From the NCBI GenBank assembly GCA_027491035.1, contig JAIXWZ010000242.1, positions 1 to 59,121 on the forward strand: a DNA stretch of 59,121 nucleotides. Reading direction: 5' to 3'. Both the position numbers and the translations under genes were made by a program. Below, in pieces: positions 1-10,104 of the stretch. Each line of letters begins with the position of its first letter. Within the stretch, counting starts at the first letter, position 1. A model generated the notes under the pieces. The model was given only the letters and a program-made list of their open reading frames with translations. It did not search any database and had not been told where the DNA came from. This stretch comes from Comamonadaceae bacterium (lineage in GTDB: Bacteria > Pseudomonadota > Gammaproteobacteria > Burkholderiales > Burkholderiaceae_C).

Positions 1-187
1 CTTGGCCGATCTGCCGATGTTTGCGGTGGGCTTGCTGTTTGCCTTCGTCAGCGCCTGGCTGTGCATCCGCTGGCTGCTGCGCTATGTGGCCACGCACAGT
101 TTCGTGCCCTTTGCCTGGTACCGCATCGTGTTTGGCGCGGTGGTGCTTGTGACCGCCCACATGGGCTGGGTCAGTTGGAGCGCGTGA
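1..187 (+). CDS. uppP: undecaprenyl-diphosphatase UppP, C-terminal end (partial)
   Basis: This is the last 61 or so residues of a membrane phosphatase that recycles undecaprenyl pyrophosphate for cell wall synthesis; the start lies outside the window. The reading frame begins at base 2 and stops with TGA at 185-187. Two hydrophobic helices are visible, and the motif FAWYRIVFG near the end is characteristic of the BacA/UppP family C-terminus. The catalytic part is missing from the window, so the assignment rests on this tail only. Confidence 0.85.
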   Translation, partial: LADLPMFAVGLLFAFVSAWLCIRWLLRYVATHSFVPFAWYRIVFGAVVLVTAHMGWVSWSA

Positions 188-207
188 GGGCAGGGCTTGC
201 TTGGTCG

Positions 208-236
208 ATGGATTGCTTCGTTCCTCGCAATGACGG
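208..236 (+). repeat. dispersed palindromic repeat, ATGGATTGC...CTCGCAATGACGG type
   Basis: The sequence starting ATGGATTGC and ending CTCGCAATGACGG resembles copies at 13158-13193, 13246-13274 (inverted) and 13292-13358. A shortened echo (GCGCAATGACAGGGCG) follows at about 244-259. It lies in the gap between uppP and the convergent hydrolase gene, where such REP-like elements commonly sit. I infer a repeat family from these internal copies only. Confidence 0.6.
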
Positions 237-277
237 GGCGGGGCGCAATGACAGGGCGGCGGGCGCTCGTTGGGCGT

Positions 278-1135
278 TCAGTGCCCGCGTCCGCTCGGGC
301 TCATCAGATTGAGCACGGCCGCTTCGATGGCCGCTGCGCTGGCTTCGGGGCGCTCCATGGGGAACAGGTGGCTGCCGTCGAGCATCATGATGCGGCCGTG
401 GGTGACTTTTTCGGTCAAATCCATCCCCACCTGGCGCATCTCCAGTGAGTTTCGACCGCCGATGAAGGTCACTGGGCACTGCGGTGGATGGCGCTTGAGC
501 AGGGCTTCCAAGTTGTCGGGCAAGGTGTTGTAGATGGCGGTCTCGATGTCGCGGTCGAAGCTCAAGACCCGGGGGCCGTCGGCATCACCGTCCGGGTCGG
601 CCAGGCGCGTGCCCTGGGTGATGTAGTCCTGCAAAACGGCCGGGTCCCAGGGGGCGAATAGTTTCTTGCTGGCAAAGTGCGACTGCACCTCTTGCAAGCT
701 GGCCCATGACTGTTTTCGCTTGCGGCTGACCGCGCCAGGCGAGATCGATCCCACCAAGCGGGCCCGCTTGGCCACCGACAGCGCGGCCGCTTTCCAGCCG
801 CCGAGGATGGGTGCGTCGAGCATGACCACGCCGCGGATCCGGTGGCCGCCGGGTTGCGGATGGCGCGCTGCGCACATCAGGCTCAGAAAGCCGCCCAGCG
901 AATGCCCGACCAAAAAAGCGCCTTGGCCGCAGCGCTGCGACTGCTCGCCCACAAAGGCGGCCAGTTCGTCGACCAGATGAGGCCAGTTGCTGCTCACCGG
1001 GTAGCGCGGGTTGTGGCCAAAGCGCTCGATCGCCTGCGTCTCAAACCCGCGCCCGCGCAGGCTGCGCAGCATCACGCCATAGGTGCTGGCCGGAAAGCTG
1101 TTGCCATGCGAGAAGATGATGAGGGGCCGGGTCAC
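278..1135 (-). CDS. alpha/beta hydrolase family protein
   Basis: A 285-residue cytoplasmic alpha/beta-hydrolase of unknown substrate. The N-terminus has the family's beta-strand and oxyanion turn (IIFSHGNSFPAS, residues 6-17). The nucleophile elbow GHSLGG is at 77-82 with Ser79, and a late DGSHLFPMERPE segment supplies the probable catalytic His256. This pattern resembles esterase/thioesterase-like members, but substrate cannot be read from it. The start ATG at 1135 lies 7 bases beyond the stop of the Anbu-type peptidase gene (1143), so the two are probably cotranscribed with mutS. The gene converges on uppP. Confidence 0.85.
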   Translation of the reverse strand: MTRPLIIFSHGNSFPASTYGVMLRSLRGRGFETQAIERFGHNPRYPVSSNWPHLVDELAAFVGEQSQRCGQGAFLVGHSLGGFLSLMCAARHPQPGGHRIRGVVMLDAPILGGWKAAALSVAKRARLVGSISPGAVSRKRKQSWASLQEVQSHFASKKLFAPWDPAVLQDYITQGTRLADPDGDADGPRVLSFDRDIETAIYNTLPDNLEALLKRHPPQCPVTFIGGRNSLEMRQVGMDLTEKVTHGRIMMLDGSHLFPMERPEASAAAIEAAVLNLMSPSGRGH

Positions 1136-1142
1136 GTTGCGC

Positions 1143-1970
1143 TCAGATCAGTTTGTCGTGCGCGGTGGCAATCTTTTTAAGGGTGCCGTGGCGCGCGCTG
1201 GGCATCTTGAGCGGCGTCTGGGTTTGCGCATCGTCCCAGACCGGGTCTTCGATGCTGTCAAAGACCTGCCTGAGCTTGTGGCCCCAGTTGTTGTGCATCA
1301 TGCGGTAGTAGGGGTTGTCTTGATCGATGCACACCAGCTTGTCGCTTTGCAGCTGGTTGTTTTCATACACCGCCAGATCGAGCGGAAAGCCGACCGACAG
1401 ATTGGACTTCATGGTCGAGTCCATGGAAACCAAGGCGCACTTGGCCGCCTCTTGAAGCGGGGTCTCGGGCGTGATCACCCGATCGAGAACCGGCTTGCCG
1501 TATTTGGCTTCGCCCACCTGAAAGTAGGGCGTCTCCGATGTCGCTTCAATGAAGTTGCCGGCCGAATACATCTGAAACAGGCGCATGCCCTCGCCCTTGA
1601 TCTGGCCGCCAAAGAGCAGCGAGACGTTAAAGTCCACGTCCGATCCGCGCAGCGCCGGGCCGTCGCGCTCGTGCACCCGCCGCACCGCCGCGCCGAGCAC
1701 GCGAGCGGCATCGAACATGCTGCGTGCGTTCCAGATGGTGATCGGCTCGTCGCTGCCGGCCTCGGGCAGTTTTTCGACTTGCAAGATCTCGCGCACCGAC
1801 TGCGTGATCGACAAATTGCCGGCCGACAGCAGCACCATGAAGCGATCGCCCGGCCGCTCGTAGACGATCATCTTGCGAAAGGTTGAGATGTGGTCAAGCC
1901 CGGCATTGGTGCGCGAGTCCGACAGAAACACCAGTCCGGCGTTGAGTTTGATGGCGACGCAGTAGGTCAT
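1143..1970 (-). CDS. Anbu-type proteasome-like peptidase
   Basis: A 275-residue protein of the Ntn-hydrolase superfamily, related to HslV and the proteasome beta subunit (Anbu, ancestral beta-subunit). After Met removal the N-terminal nucleophile would be Thr2 (MTYCVAIK), with Asp18 (SDSRTN, 17-22) and Lys33 (FRKM) at the spacing expected for proteasome-type active sites. Unlike HslV, it is longer and no AAA+ partner gene is nearby. Its ATG overlaps the mutS TGA by four bases (ATGA at 1967-1970), which suggests translational coupling. In other proteobacteria Anbu is reported beside ATP-grasp, alpha-E and transglutaminase-like genes; none is present here. The substrate is unknown. Confidence 0.88.
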   Translation of the reverse strand: MTYCVAIKLNAGLVFLSDSRTNAGLDHISTFRKMIVYERPGDRFMVLLSAGNLSITQSVREILQVEKLPEAGSDEPITIWNARSMFDAARVLGAAVRRVHERDGPALRGSDVDFNVSLLFGGQIKGEGMRLFQMYSAGNFIEATSETPYFQVGEAKYGKPVLDRVITPETPLQEAAKCALVSMDSTMKSNLSVGFPLDLAVYENNQLQSDKLVCIDQDNPYYRMMHNNWGHKLRQVFDSIEDPVWDDAQTQTPLKMPSARHGTLKKIATAHDKLI

Positions 1971-4621
1971 GATGGAAGGCCTGCGCCGGTTTGGCCGGCG
2001 ACTTTCTTGAGTTGATAGATCAGATCGAGCGCCTCGCGTGGGCTCAGCGCATCGGGGTCAATCGCCTGCACCGCCCGCTCCAGGGCGCTCGGGCCAGGCT
2101 CGCTGGCCGCCGGGGCGGGCGCGAACAGGTCAACCTGCGCGGTCTGCTGGCCGCTTTCGAGCGCCTGCAGCGCCTGGCGTGCATGGCTGACGACGGGCAC
2201 CGGCACACCGGCCAGGCGCGCCACCGCAATGCCATAGCTGCGGCTGGCTGGCCCAGGCTCGATCTGGTGCATGAACACGATGTTGGCGCCTGACTCGACG
2301 GCGCTGACATGCACATTGACCGCGCCGTGGTGCTTGGCGGCAAACTCGGTGAGTTCGAAGTAGTGCGTGGCAAACAGGGTGAAAGCCTGCGTCTTGTTGT
2401 GCAGGTGCGTGGCAATGCCGCCGGCCAGGGCCAGCCCGTCAAAGGTCGAGGTGCCGCGGCCGATCTCGTCCATCAGCACCAGCGACTGCGCCGTGGCCGT
2501 GTGCAGGATCTGCGCCGCCTCGGTCATCTCGAGCATGAAGGTTGACTGGGCATTGGCCAAGTCGTCGGCCGAGCCGATGCGGGTGTGGATCGCATCGATC
2601 GGGCCGAGCTGGCAGTCGTCGGCCGGCACATAAGAGCCGATGCTGGCCAGCAGCACGATCAGGGCCACCTGGCGCATATAGGTCGACTTGCCGCCCATAT
2701 TGGGGCCGGTGATGATCTGCATGCGGGTCTTGCCGTCAAGCCGGCAGTCGTTGGCGATGAAGTCGCCCGAGCCCAGCTCGGCCAGCCGCGCCTCGACCAC
2801 CGGATGGCGCCCGCGGCTGATCGAGATGCAGGGCTCGCGCACAAAGACCGGGCGGCACCAGCGCAGGGCCAGCGAGCGCTCGGCCAGTGCGGCCAGCGCA
2901 TCGATGGCGGCCAGGGCCTGCGCCAGCGCGCTCAAAGCGGGGATGTGGGGCTGCAAGCCATCAAGCAGTTGCTCGTAGAGCCATTTTTCTCGCGCCAGTG
3001 CGCGCTCTTGGGCCGACAGGGCCTTGTCTTCAAAGGCCTTGAGCTCAGGCGTGATGAAGCGCTCGGCATTCTTGAGCGTCTGGCGGCGCCGGTAGTCGTC
3101 GGGTACCTTGTCGAGCTGCCCCTGGGTCACCTCGATGTAAAAGCCGTGCACCCGGTTGAATTGAACCCGAAGGTTGGCAATGCCGGTGCGGCTGCGCTCG
3201 CGGGCTTCCAGGTCGATCAGAAAGGCATCGCAGTTGCTTTCGATCGACCGCAATTCATCGAGCTCGCTGTCGTGGCCGTCCCGGATCACCCCGCCTTCGC
3301 GCACCTGAACCGAAGGCTCGTCGAGCAAGGCGCGCTGCAGCAGCTCGGCGCAGGCGGGCGGTGCCTGCAGCGCCTGGACCATGGCACCGATCAATGCGGG
3401 CAGCGGGCGGCCGGCCAGTTGCTCGTGCAGCGCCTGGGCTTGCTCCAGGCTGCGCCGCAGGGCCACCAGCTCACGCGGCCGCGCTTGCCTGAGCGCCACG
3501 CGGGCCCCAATGCGTTCGACATCGGAGCTGCCCTTGAGTTGGGCGCGCAGCTCGGCCTGCGGCCCGGCACGCATCCAGTCGATGGCATCGTGGCGCGCTC
3601 GGGCCTGCTCGCGCTGGCGGCGCGGGCTCAGCAGCCAGTTGCGCAGCAGGCGGCTGCCCATGCTGGTGACGCAGCTGTCCATCAGCGAGAGCAAGGTGGG
3701 CGCGCTCTCGCCGCGCAGGGTTTGCGTGAGCTCCAGGTTGCGCCGCGTGCTGGCCGGCAAATCAATGAACTCATCCGAGCTGAGCACCTGCAGCCGGCCG
3801 ATGTGTGAGAGCGGGCGGCCCTGGGTGTGCTCGGCATAGGCCAGCAGGGCGCTGGCGGCCGCCTGGGCCTCGGGCAAGTCCTGGGCGTTCCAGGCTTGTA
3901 GCGAGGCCGCGCCCAGAATCTCGCGCAAGCGGCGCTCGCCCAGCGCCGGGTCAAAGGCCCAGTGCGGCCGGGCCGTCAGAGGGCAGTGACCCGCCGGCAG
4001 CGCGCTTTTGAGCTGCGCCTCGAAGGCCGGGGTGATTTCGATGCTGTGGATGATCTCGCTCGGGCCGATGCGAGCGATCCAGCCCGCGATCTCCTGCCCC
4101 TCGCACTGGGCCAGTTGTACCTGCGCCTGCGTCACGCTGAGCCAGGCCAGGCCGCAGCGGTTGCGCGGGCCCTGGTGGATAGACAGCAGCAGCGATTCGC
4201 TCCTGTCACCCATCAGTTCCGACTCGGTCAGCGTGCCCGGCGTGATCACCCGCACCACCTTGCGCTCGACCGGCCCCTTGGAGCTGCCCACCTCGCCCAC
4301 TTGCTCGCAAATGGCCACTGACTCACCCAGCTTGACCAGCCGGGCCAAATAGCCGTCCACCGAATGAAAGGGCACTCCCGCCATGCGGATCGGCTCACCG
4401 GCCGACTGCCCACGGGTGGTCAGCGTGATGTCAAGCAGCTCGGCGGCCTTGATCGCGTCTTGATGGAACAACTCATAAAAGTCACCCATCCGGTAAAAAA
4501 CCAGGGTGTCCGGGTAGTCCTTCTTGATGGCCAGGTACTGGGCCATCATGGGGGTGTGCGCGGCTGCATCCCCGGCAGCTTGGGCCGGAGCTGGCGTTGC
4601 GGAAGGCTTGCTGTTCGTCAA
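1967..4621 (-). CDS. mutS: DNA mismatch repair protein MutS
   Basis: An 884-residue mismatch-recognition ATPase if it starts at the TTG at 4621, close to the usual length of about 850-880. The mismatch-wedge motif GDFYELF is at about 46-52 (Phe48, Tyr49, Glu50). The Walker A motif GPNMGGKST is at about 639-647, Walker B LVLMDE at about 714-719, and the signature GRGTSTFDG follows. An in-frame ATG at 4549 (MMAQYL) is an alternative start that would keep all known domains. The frame is open further upstream, but that part overlaps the inositol-phosphatase gene and reads as non-coding. The gene lies 28 bases after that upstream gene and overlaps the Anbu gene by four bases. Confidence 0.97.
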   Translation of the reverse strand: MTNSKPSATPAPAQAAGDAAAHTPMMAQYLAIKKDYPDTLVFYRMGDFYELFHQDAIKAAELLDITLTTRGQSAGEPIRMAGVPFHSVDGYLARLVKLGESVAICEQVGEVGSSKGPVERKVVRVITPGTLTESELMGDRSESLLLSIHQGPRNRCGLAWLSVTQAQVQLAQCEGQEIAGWIARIGPSEIIHSIEITPAFEAQLKSALPAGHCPLTARPHWAFDPALGERRLREILGAASLQAWNAQDLPEAQAAASALLAYAEHTQGRPLSHIGRLQVLSSDEFIDLPASTRRNLELTQTLRGESAPTLLSLMDSCVTSMGSRLLRNWLLSPRRQREQARARHDAIDWMRAGPQAELRAQLKGSSDVERIGARVALRQARPRELVALRRSLEQAQALHEQLAGRPLPALIGAMVQALQAPPACAELLQRALLDEPSVQVREGGVIRDGHDSELDELRSIESNCDAFLIDLEARERSRTGIANLRVQFNRVHGFYIEVTQGQLDKVPDDYRRRQTLKNAERFITPELKAFEDKALSAQERALAREKWLYEQLLDGLQPHIPALSALAQALAAIDALAALAERSLALRWCRPVFVREPCISISRGRHPVVEARLAELGSGDFIANDCRLDGKTRMQIITGPNMGGKSTYMRQVALIVLLASIGSYVPADDCQLGPIDAIHTRIGSADDLANAQSTFMLEMTEAAQILHTATAQSLVLMDEIGRGTSTFDGLALAGGIATHLHNKTQAFTLFATHYFELTEFAAKHHGAVNVHVSAVESGANIVFMHQIEPGPASRSYGIAVARLAGVPVPVVSHARQALQALESGQQTAQVDLFAPAPAASEPGPSALERAVQAIDPDALSPREALDLIYQLKKVAGQTGAGLPS

Positions 4622-4649
4622 GGCAGGCAGCGTTTTTTGACCAGCCGTT

Positions 4650-5687
4650 TCAGCCCTTGCGCAGCGGTGCCCGGCGGGCCTTGCCGCCTTGGCTCGGCGC
4701 GGCCGGCGCACCCGCTGGCTCGGCGGGCTGGGCTCGCTTGGGTGCGCGCAATACCGTTTTGACCCGCTCGGCAGGCGCGGCAGCGTCGGTGGCGCCTTCG
4801 GCCGAGGTCTCTTGAGGGGCCTCATCGGTGGCCTCTTTTGCGGCCTCTTTAGCCGCCACCTGCAGCTTGTCGGCCACCCCGGCGAATTTGCTGTAAGAGC
4901 CCAGCACATTGACCAATTGCGCGTAGATGCGTGGGTTGCCGGCGACGCATTCGCCTTGGTGCATAAAGTCGGCCTCGCCGGTGAAGTTGCCCACCAGGCC
5001 GCCTGCCTCGGTGATGAGCAGGGAGCCGGCAGCCACGTCCCAGGCCTTGAGGCCGGTTTCAAAAAAGCCGTCGCTAAAGCCAGCGGCCACATAAGCCAGG
5101 TCGAGCGCGGCGGCGCCCGGGCGCCTGACGCCGGCGCACTGGCTCATGACGTCGCCGAGCATGCTCAGGTAGCTGCGCAGTTTGTCGCCGGGTCGGTAGG
5201 GAAAGCCGGTGGAGATCAGGCACTCTTGCAGTCGGGTGCGTTTGGCCACGCGGATGCGCCGGTCGTTGAGGTAGGCGCCGCGGCCGCGGGTGGCGCAAAA
5301 CAGGTCATTGCGTGTCGGGTCGTAAACCACGGCCTGCTCGACGCGGCCCTTGACCGCCAGCGCAATGCTCACGCAATACACCGGGAAGCCGTGGATGAAG
5401 TTGGTGGTGCCGTCCAACGGATCGATGATCCATTGGTAGTCAGAGTGCCGCGCGCCATGCGCCTGGCCCGACTCTTCGGCCAGGATGCCGTGGCCGGGGT
5501 AGGCCTGCAGCAAGGTCTCGATGATGGCCGCCTCGGCGGCGTGATCGACCTCGGTGACGAAATCGTTGGTTTGCTTGGCCGATACCCGCACGGCTTCAAC
5601 GTCGAGCGCGGCGCGGTTAATAAGTGCGCCGGCGGCGCGTGCAGCCTTGATGGCCACGTTGAGCATGGGGTGCAGGGAGCTGGACAT
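4650..5687 (-). CDS. suhB: inositol-1-monophosphatase family protein (SuhB-like) with Ala-rich C-terminal extension
   Basis: A 345-residue Mg-dependent sugar/inositol phosphatase. The metal-site motifs are in order: LAEESG (69-74), the signature DPLDGTTNF (89-97), and a late WDVAAG. The start at 5687 ([20 protein letters not shown]) matches the SuhB N-terminus; the frame is open further upstream without family similarity. The catalytic domain ends near residue 265. About 75 further residues rich in Ala, Glu, Lys and Pro follow ([14 protein letters not shown] and a basic end), which standard SuhB proteins of about 267 residues lack. SuhB proteins also act in rRNA antitermination; whether this one does cannot be seen. 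Divergent from trmJ across 173 bases. Confidence 0.92.
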   Translation of the reverse strand: MSSSLHPMLNVAIKAARAAGALINRAALDVEAVRVSAKQTNDFVTEVDHAAEAAIIETLLQAYPGHGILAEESGQAHGARHSDYQWIIDPLDGTTNFIHGFPVYCVSIALAVKGRVEQAVVYDPTRNDLFCATRGRGAYLNDRRIRVAKRTRLQECLISTGFPYRPGDKLRSYLSMLGDVMSQCAGVRRPGAAALDLAYVAAGFSDGFFETGLKAWDVAAGSLLITEAGGLVGNFTGEADFMHQGECVAGNPRIYAQLVNVLGSYSKFAGVADKLQVAAKEAAKEATDEAPQETSAEGATDAAAPAERVKTVLRAPKRAQPAEPAGAPAAPSQGGKARRAPLRKG

Positions 5688-5860
5688 TGCAGGGACCAAG
5701 GAGCAAAGGGCTGCATTAACCGGCGACCGGTGGCAGGGCAAGCTCGGCATTTTAAGGCTCGCCCGGTGCTTGGGGGCCCCGGCGGCCGAAGGGCGGCGAT
5801 ACCTGGTCATACAAGGCGACAATCGCCCCCCGCACGAGTTCTGTCAGTTTATTGGTGCCC

Positions 5861-6640
5861 ATGACCCTGCTCACCCGTTTTGTGTTGCTTCACACCAGCC
5901 ACGCCGGCAACGTCGGCGCGGTAGCGCGCGCCATGAAGGTCATGGGTTTTGACGACCTGGTGCTGGTGGCGCCGCGCTGGGCTGATGTGCTTGAGCGCAC
6001 CGAGGCGATCGAGCGGGCGAGCGGGGCCGGCGATGTGCTGGCCAGGGCCCGCGTGGTCGACACGCTCGATCAGGCGCTGGCGGGAATAGACCATGTGTGT
6101 GCCACGGCCATGACGCCGCGCGATTTTGGGCCGCCTGTGCTGGCGCCACGCACGCACTTTGCGCAGCTGCTTGCACCCCAGGCCGCCCGGCCCCAGGCGG
6201 TGGCCTTGGTCTTCGGTTCAGAGCGTTTTGGCATGCGCAACGAGGACGTTTACCGCTGCCACGCCTGTCTGAGCATTCCGACGTCGCCCACCTATGGCTC
6301 GCTCAATATCGCCGCTGCGGTACAGCTCATTGCCTACGACTGGCGCGAGGCGCTCGGTGCCTACCCGGTGCAGGCTGCGGCTGCGCAGGCGCAGCCGGCC
6401 GATGCGGTGCAGGTGTCGGACATGCTGCGCCACTGGCAGGAGGTGCTGGTGGCCATCGGGTTTTTGGACCCGGCCGCGCCCAAGAAGCTCATGCCGCGGC
6501 TGCAGCAACTCTTCAACCGGGCCCGCCCCAGCCAGCAGGACATTCACATCCTGCGCGGCATCGCCCGGGCGGTGCAGGCAGACAAGAGTGCGGACAAGGT
6601 CAAGGACGGCCAGGCTGCAGCGTCGCCGCTGCGCCGCTAG
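5861..6640 (+). CDS. trmJ: tRNA (cytidine/uridine-2'-O-)-methyltransferase TrmJ
   Basis: A 259-residue SpoU/TrmH-superfamily methyltransferase, predicted to methylate the 2'-O of position 32 in several tRNAs. The N-terminus LLTRFVLLHTSHAGNVGAVA is the family motif 1 (Asn-x-Gly in the SAM/knot fold). The segments VFGSERFGMRNED and CLSIPTSPTYGSLNIAAAV are motifs 2 and 3 of the trefoil-knot domain. I chose ATG 5861 over the in-frame TTG at 5852. The cysE start follows 12 bases after the stop, so the two genes are probably one transcript. Confidence 0.93.
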   Translation: MTLLTRFVLLHTSHAGNVGAVARAMKVMGFDDLVLVAPRWADVLERTEAIERASGAGDVLARARVVDTLDQALAGIDHVCATAMTPRDFGPPVLAPRTHFAQLLAPQAARPQAVALVFGSERFGMRNEDVYRCHACLSIPTSPTYGSLNIAAAVQLIAYDWREALGAYPVQAAAAQAQPADAVQVSDMLRHWQEVLVAIGFLDPAAPKKLMPRLQQLFNRARPSQQDIHILRGIARAVQADKSADKVKDGQAAASPLRR

Positions 6641-6652
6641 ACTCGCGTTCTT

Positions 6653-7420
6653 ATGTTTTCTCGCCTGCGCGCTGATATTGCCTGCATCCTCGAGCGTGAC
6701 CCGGCGGCGCGCTCGAGCTGGGAGGTGCTGACCTGCTACCCGGGCTTGCATGCGGTGGTGCTGCACCGCGCCGCGCACTGGTGCTGGACCCATGGCTTGA
6801 AATGGCTGGGCCGTTTCGTCTCCCATCTGTCGCGCTTTTTGACCGGCATTGAGATCCATCCGGGCGCCCGCATCGGCGAGCGGGTGTTTTTTGACCACGC
6901 CATGGGTGTGGTGGTGGGCGAGACGGCCGAAATCGGCGACGGCTGCACCATCTACCAGGGTGTCACCTTGGGCGGGACTTCGCTCTACAAGGGGGCCAAG
7001 CGCCATCCCACCCTTGGCCGCAATGTGGTGGTGGGTGCGGGCGCGCAGGTGCTCGGTGGTTTTGAGGTGGGTGATGGCGCGCGCATCGGCTCCAATGCGG
7101 TGGTGGTCAAGCCGGTGCCTGCTGGTGCCACGGCGGTGGGCAATCCGGCGCGCATCATCCAGGCCGATGCCGACCTCAGGCGTGAGCAGGCGGCCAGCCA
7201 GATGGGGTTTTCTGCCTACGGCGTGACGCAAAGCGACGACCCGCTGTCGCAGGCCATGCGCGGCCTGATCGACAACGCGGCGACGCAAGAGCACCAGATT
7301 GCGCTGCTGTGGCAGGCCATCGAAAAGCTGTCCGAGCAGCGACCCGACTGTGTCCCCTCCGAAGCAGCCCGGCGCGAAAACTTCGAGGCCGACAAACTCA
7401 ACCAGATGGTGGGCAAGTAA
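6653..7420 (+). CDS. cysE: serine O-acetyltransferase CysE
   Basis: A 255-residue enzyme that makes O-acetylserine from serine and acetyl-CoA, the first step of cysteine synthesis. A short N-terminal helical region precedes a left-handed beta-helix of hexapeptide repeats (about residues 65-165). This contains the active-site block [28 protein letters not shown] and the [14 protein letters not shown] acceptor loop. The C-terminal 80 residues are a variable tail. Its length resembles the shorter CysE forms of beta- and gammaproteobacteria. It follows trmJ by 12 bases and converges on mog. Confidence 0.94.
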   Translation: MFSRLRADIACILERDPAARSSWEVLTCYPGLHAVVLHRAAHWCWTHGLKWLGRFVSHLSRFLTGIEIHPGARIGERVFFDHAMGVVVGETAEIGDGCTIYQGVTLGGTSLYKGAKRHPTLGRNVVVGAGAQVLGGFEVGDGARIGSNAVVVKPVPAGATAVGNPARIIQADADLRREQAASQMGFSAYGVTQSDDPLSQAMRGLIDNAATQEHQIALLWQAIEKLSEQRPDCVPSEAARRENFEADKLNQMVGK

Positions 7421-7453
7421 GCCCCTGCCCGGGCGCTCAGCCGCGTCCTGGGT

Positions 7454-8047
7454 TCAGTTGCGCGGCGCCCGAATCGCGCTCTTGGGTCTGAAGGCTTTGC
7501 AAACCTCCGGGCGCGTTTCCAGATAGGGCCCGCCGATAAGGTCGATGCAGTAGGGCACGGCCGCGAAGATGCCGGGAACCAGTTGCTGAGCGTCTGGGCC
7601 CTTGAGCCCTTCAAGCGTTTCCTGTATCGATTTGGGCTGGCCTGGCAGGTTGATGATCAGGCAGCGCTCGCGGATCACGGCGACTTGGCGCGACAAGATG
7701 GCGGTTGGCACGAATTCCAAGCTGATGCGCCGCATCTGCTCGCCAAAGCCGGGCATGGTCTTGTGGGCCACGGCCAGCGTGGCCTCGGGCGTGACGTCGC
7801 GCAGCGCGGGGCCGGTGCCGCCGGTGGTCAGCACCAGGGCGCAGCCGGCATCGACCAGATCGATCAGCGTCTGGCTGATCAGCGCTTGTTCATCTGGAAT
7901 CAGGCGCTCGGCCCATTCAATCGGGTTGAGCAGCGCCTCGCTCAGCCACCCCTTGAGGGCCGGCAGACCTTTGTCTTCATAGACGCCGCTGGAGGCACGG
8001 TCGCTGATAGAGACGATGCCGATGCGCACCGGGTCGAACTCAGCCAT
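7454..8047 (-). CDS. mog: molybdopterin adenylyltransferase Mog
   Basis: A 197-residue enzyme that adenylylates molybdopterin before molybdenum insertion. The N-terminus RIGIVSISDRASSGVYEDKG and the block TTGGTGPALRDVTPEAT are the MoaB/Mog signature, with LIINLPGQPKSI further on. Its start lies inside the 3' end of darP (overlap 8040-8047), so translation is probably coupled. The other cofactor genes (moeA, mobA, moaA) are about 11 kb away at 18746-21771, so the pathway is split into two loci here. Confidence 0.93.
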   Translation of the reverse strand: MAEFDPVRIGIVSISDRASSGVYEDKGLPALKGWLSEALLNPIEWAERLIPDEQALISQTLIDLVDAGCALVLTTGGTGPALRDVTPEATLAVAHKTMPGFGEQMRRISLEFVPTAILSRQVAVIRERCLIINLPGQPKSIQETLEGLKGPDAQQLVPGIFAAVPYCIDLIGGPYLETRPEVCKAFRPKSAIRAPRN

Positions 8048-8648
8048 GGAGCTGTTCCTTGATCAATTGAAAGATTTCGCGCCAGGCGCGGCCGTGCCGG
8101 GGCGTCTGGCCGGCCGGCGCCGCAGCGGCTGCGCTCGCATCTTTGCGGGCCTGGCGCACCAGGGCGCGCAGTTGTTGTACATCGGTGTCTGGATGGGCAG
8201 CGATCCACCGGTTCAAGGCCGCATCATCGGCGACCATGTCCTCGCGCCAGCGCTCGGCCAGGTGCAAGGCCGCAGTTTCCTCGGCGCTGCCTTGGCGCTG
8301 CGTCTGCAGCGCTGCCCGAACCGCTTGGAGCGTGTCGTCCTCGAGTTGGCGCATGAGCTTGCCGATAAATTGCATCTGCCGGCGTCGCCCCTCGAAGTCG
8401 CTGATGCGACGCGCATCGCGCAAGGCGTCGACCAGCTTGTCGGGCAGCGTCAGCGCCGCCGACAGGTCGCTGCGCAGCTCGAGCAGCTGCTCGCCCAGGC
8501 TTTGCAGCTCGGCGCTTTCACGCTTGAGGTCGGTTTTGCTGGCCTCCAGGCCGCCCTTGAGCGCGCGCTTGAGTTCGAGGTCGAGTTCACTGCCTTCGGC
8601 CACAAACTGGCCTTTGACAAAGTACCCTTTGCGGGGTTTTCGGGGCAT
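8040..8648 (-). CDS. darP: ribosome biogenesis factor DarP (YjgA, DUF615)
   Basis: A 202-residue, highly charged helical protein of the DUF615/YjgA family, associated with assembly of the 50S subunit in Escherichia coli. The start MPRKPRKGYFVKGQFVAEGSE and the blocks KRESAELQSLGEQLLEL and RRRQMQFIGKLMR are typical. It is predicted to be cytoplasmic and to bind late 50S precursors. The gene overlaps mog by eight bases downstream and is divergent from pmbA, whose GTG start lies 80 bases away; the pair probably share a promoter region. Confidence 0.9.
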   Translation of the reverse strand: MPRKPRKGYFVKGQFVAEGSELDLELKRALKGGLEASKTDLKRESAELQSLGEQLLELRSDLSAALTLPDKLVDALRDARRISDFEGRRRQMQFIGKLMRQLEDDTLQAVRAALQTQRQGSAEETAALHLAERWREDMVADDAALNRWIAAHPDTDVQQLRALVRQARKDASAAAAAPAGQTPRHGRAWREIFQLIKEQLHG

Positions 8649-8728
8649 GGATGGGGCAATGGCCTGTGCCGGCAGGTTTGGATCGTCGGGGCCGGTATCA
8701 TAGTTGTCCTTCCAAAGAATGCCTCTAC

Positions 8729-10099
8729 GTGAAAAAGACTTCCCAACCCGACATGAGCGGCTTTAGCTACAGCCGACCGTTTTTTGAGCAACTCGTCGAT
8801 GCGGCGCTGGCCCATGCCAAGAAACTGGGCGCCTCCGATGCGGCTGCCGAAGCTTCTGAGGGCTGCGGCCTTTCAGTGAGCGTGCGCAAGGGCGAGCTCG
8901 AAAATGTCGAGCGCAACAAAGACAAGTCGCTGGGCATCACGGTGTATTTGGGGCAAAAACGGGGCAACGCCTCAACCAGCGATTTTTCGATGGCGGCCAT
9001 CCAGAGCACGGTTCAGGCGGCCTACGACATCGCACGCTTTACCGCCAGTGACCCGGCCGCGGGCCTGCCCGATCCGGCCGACATCGCCACCCGCCACCCC
9101 GATCTGGACCTGTTTCACCCGTGGGCCATCACGGCCGAGCAGGCCGCCGCGCTGGCGCTCGAGTGCGAGGCCGCTGCCTTGCAGACCAGCCCTTTGATCA
9201 GCAACAGCGAAGGGGCGGGCGTGTCGGCCCAGCAAAGCCATTTCTTCAGTGCCCACACCCGCGGCTTTCGGGGCGCCTACGCCTCGTCCCGGCACAGCCT
9301 CTCGGTGGCACCGATTGCCGGGCAGGGCGATCACATGCAGCGCGACGCCTGGTACAGCTCGATGCGCGATGCGCGCGAATTGGCCAGCGCGCAGGCGGTG
9401 GGGCGCTACGCGGCCGAGCGCACGCTGGCGCGGCTGAACAGCCGCAAGATCACCACCCGCCAGTGCCCGGTGTTGTTCGAGTCGCCTCTGGCTGCCGGCT
9501 TGCTTGGCGCCTATGTGCAGGCCACCAGCGGCGGGGCCCTGTACCGCAAGAGCAGTTTTTTGCAGGACAGCCTGGGTCAGAAGGTGCTGGCGGCGCATGT
9601 GGACATTGCCGAAGATCCGCATGTGCGCAAGGGCAAGGGCAGTGCGCCCTTCGATGAAGAAGGCGTGACCACGCGGGCGCGGCAATTGGTGCAAGCCGGT
9701 GTGGTGCAGGGCTACTTTTTGAGCACCTATTCGGCGCGCAAGCTGGGGATGCGAACCACCGGCAATGCGGGCGGCTCGCACAACCTGACGCTGAGCAGCC
9801 GCCTGACGCAAGCCGGCGACGATCTGCCCGAGATGCTGCGCAAGCTCGGCACGGGTCTGTTTGTGACCGAGCTCATGGGGCAGGGCGTGAACCACGTCAC
9901 CGGCGACTACTCGCGCGGGGCCTCGGGTTTTTGGGTCGAGAACGGCCAGATTGCCTATCCGGTGGAAGAAATCACGATTGCCAGCAATATGAAAGACATG
10001 TTGCTGGGCATCGAAGCGGTGGGCGCAGACGCCTACAACTACGGCGCCAAGACCGTCGGCTCGGTGCTGATCAACCGCATGAAGATCGCCGGCAACTGA
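8729..10099 (+). CDS. pmbA: metalloprotease subunit PmbA (TldE)
   Basis: A 456-residue TldD/PmbA-family protein, the partner of TldD in a two-subunit protease that matures peptides such as microcins and degrades unfolded peptides. The N-terminal domain shows SVSVRKGELENVERNKDKSLGITVYLGQKRG, and the C-terminal domain shows RTTGNAGGSHNL and LLGIEAVGADAYNYG. No HExxH is seen, as expected, since that motif is in TldD; tldD is not in this window. I take GTG 8729 as start; ATG 8753 (MSGFSYSRPF) is equally possible because neither has a strong ribosome-binding site. Confidence 0.93.
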   Translation: MKKTSQPDMSGFSYSRPFFEQLVDAALAHAKKLGASDAAAEASEGCGLSVSVRKGELENVERNKDKSLGITVYLGQKRGNASTSDFSMAAIQSTVQAAYDIARFTASDPAAGLPDPADIATRHPDLDLFHPWAITAEQAAALALECEAAALQTSPLISNSEGAGVSAQQSHFFSAHTRGFRGAYASSRHSLSVAPIAGQGDHMQRDAWYSSMRDARELASAQAVGRYAAERTLARLNSRKITTRQCPVLFESPLAAGLLGAYVQATSGGALYRKSSFLQDSLGQKVLAAHVDIAEDPHVRKGKGSAPFDEEGVTTRARQLVQAGVVQGYFLSTYSARKLGMRTTGNAGGSHNLTLSSRLTQAGDDLPEMLRKLGTGLFVTELMGQGVNHVTGDYSRGASGFWVENGQIAYPVEEITIASNMKDMLLGIEAVGADAYNYGAKTVGSVLINRMKIAGN

Positions 10100-10104
10100 C
10101 GCTG

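Noticed and set aside
2585-3808. 407-residue open frame on the plus strand across mutS
   Set aside because: It lies antisense inside mutS, has no recognisable domain, and long antisense frames are expected in GC-rich codons.
4650-5092. Extension of the mutS frame upstream to 5092
   Set aside because: It overlaps the suhB coding region out of frame and has no similarity to MutS; start set at 4621 or 4549.
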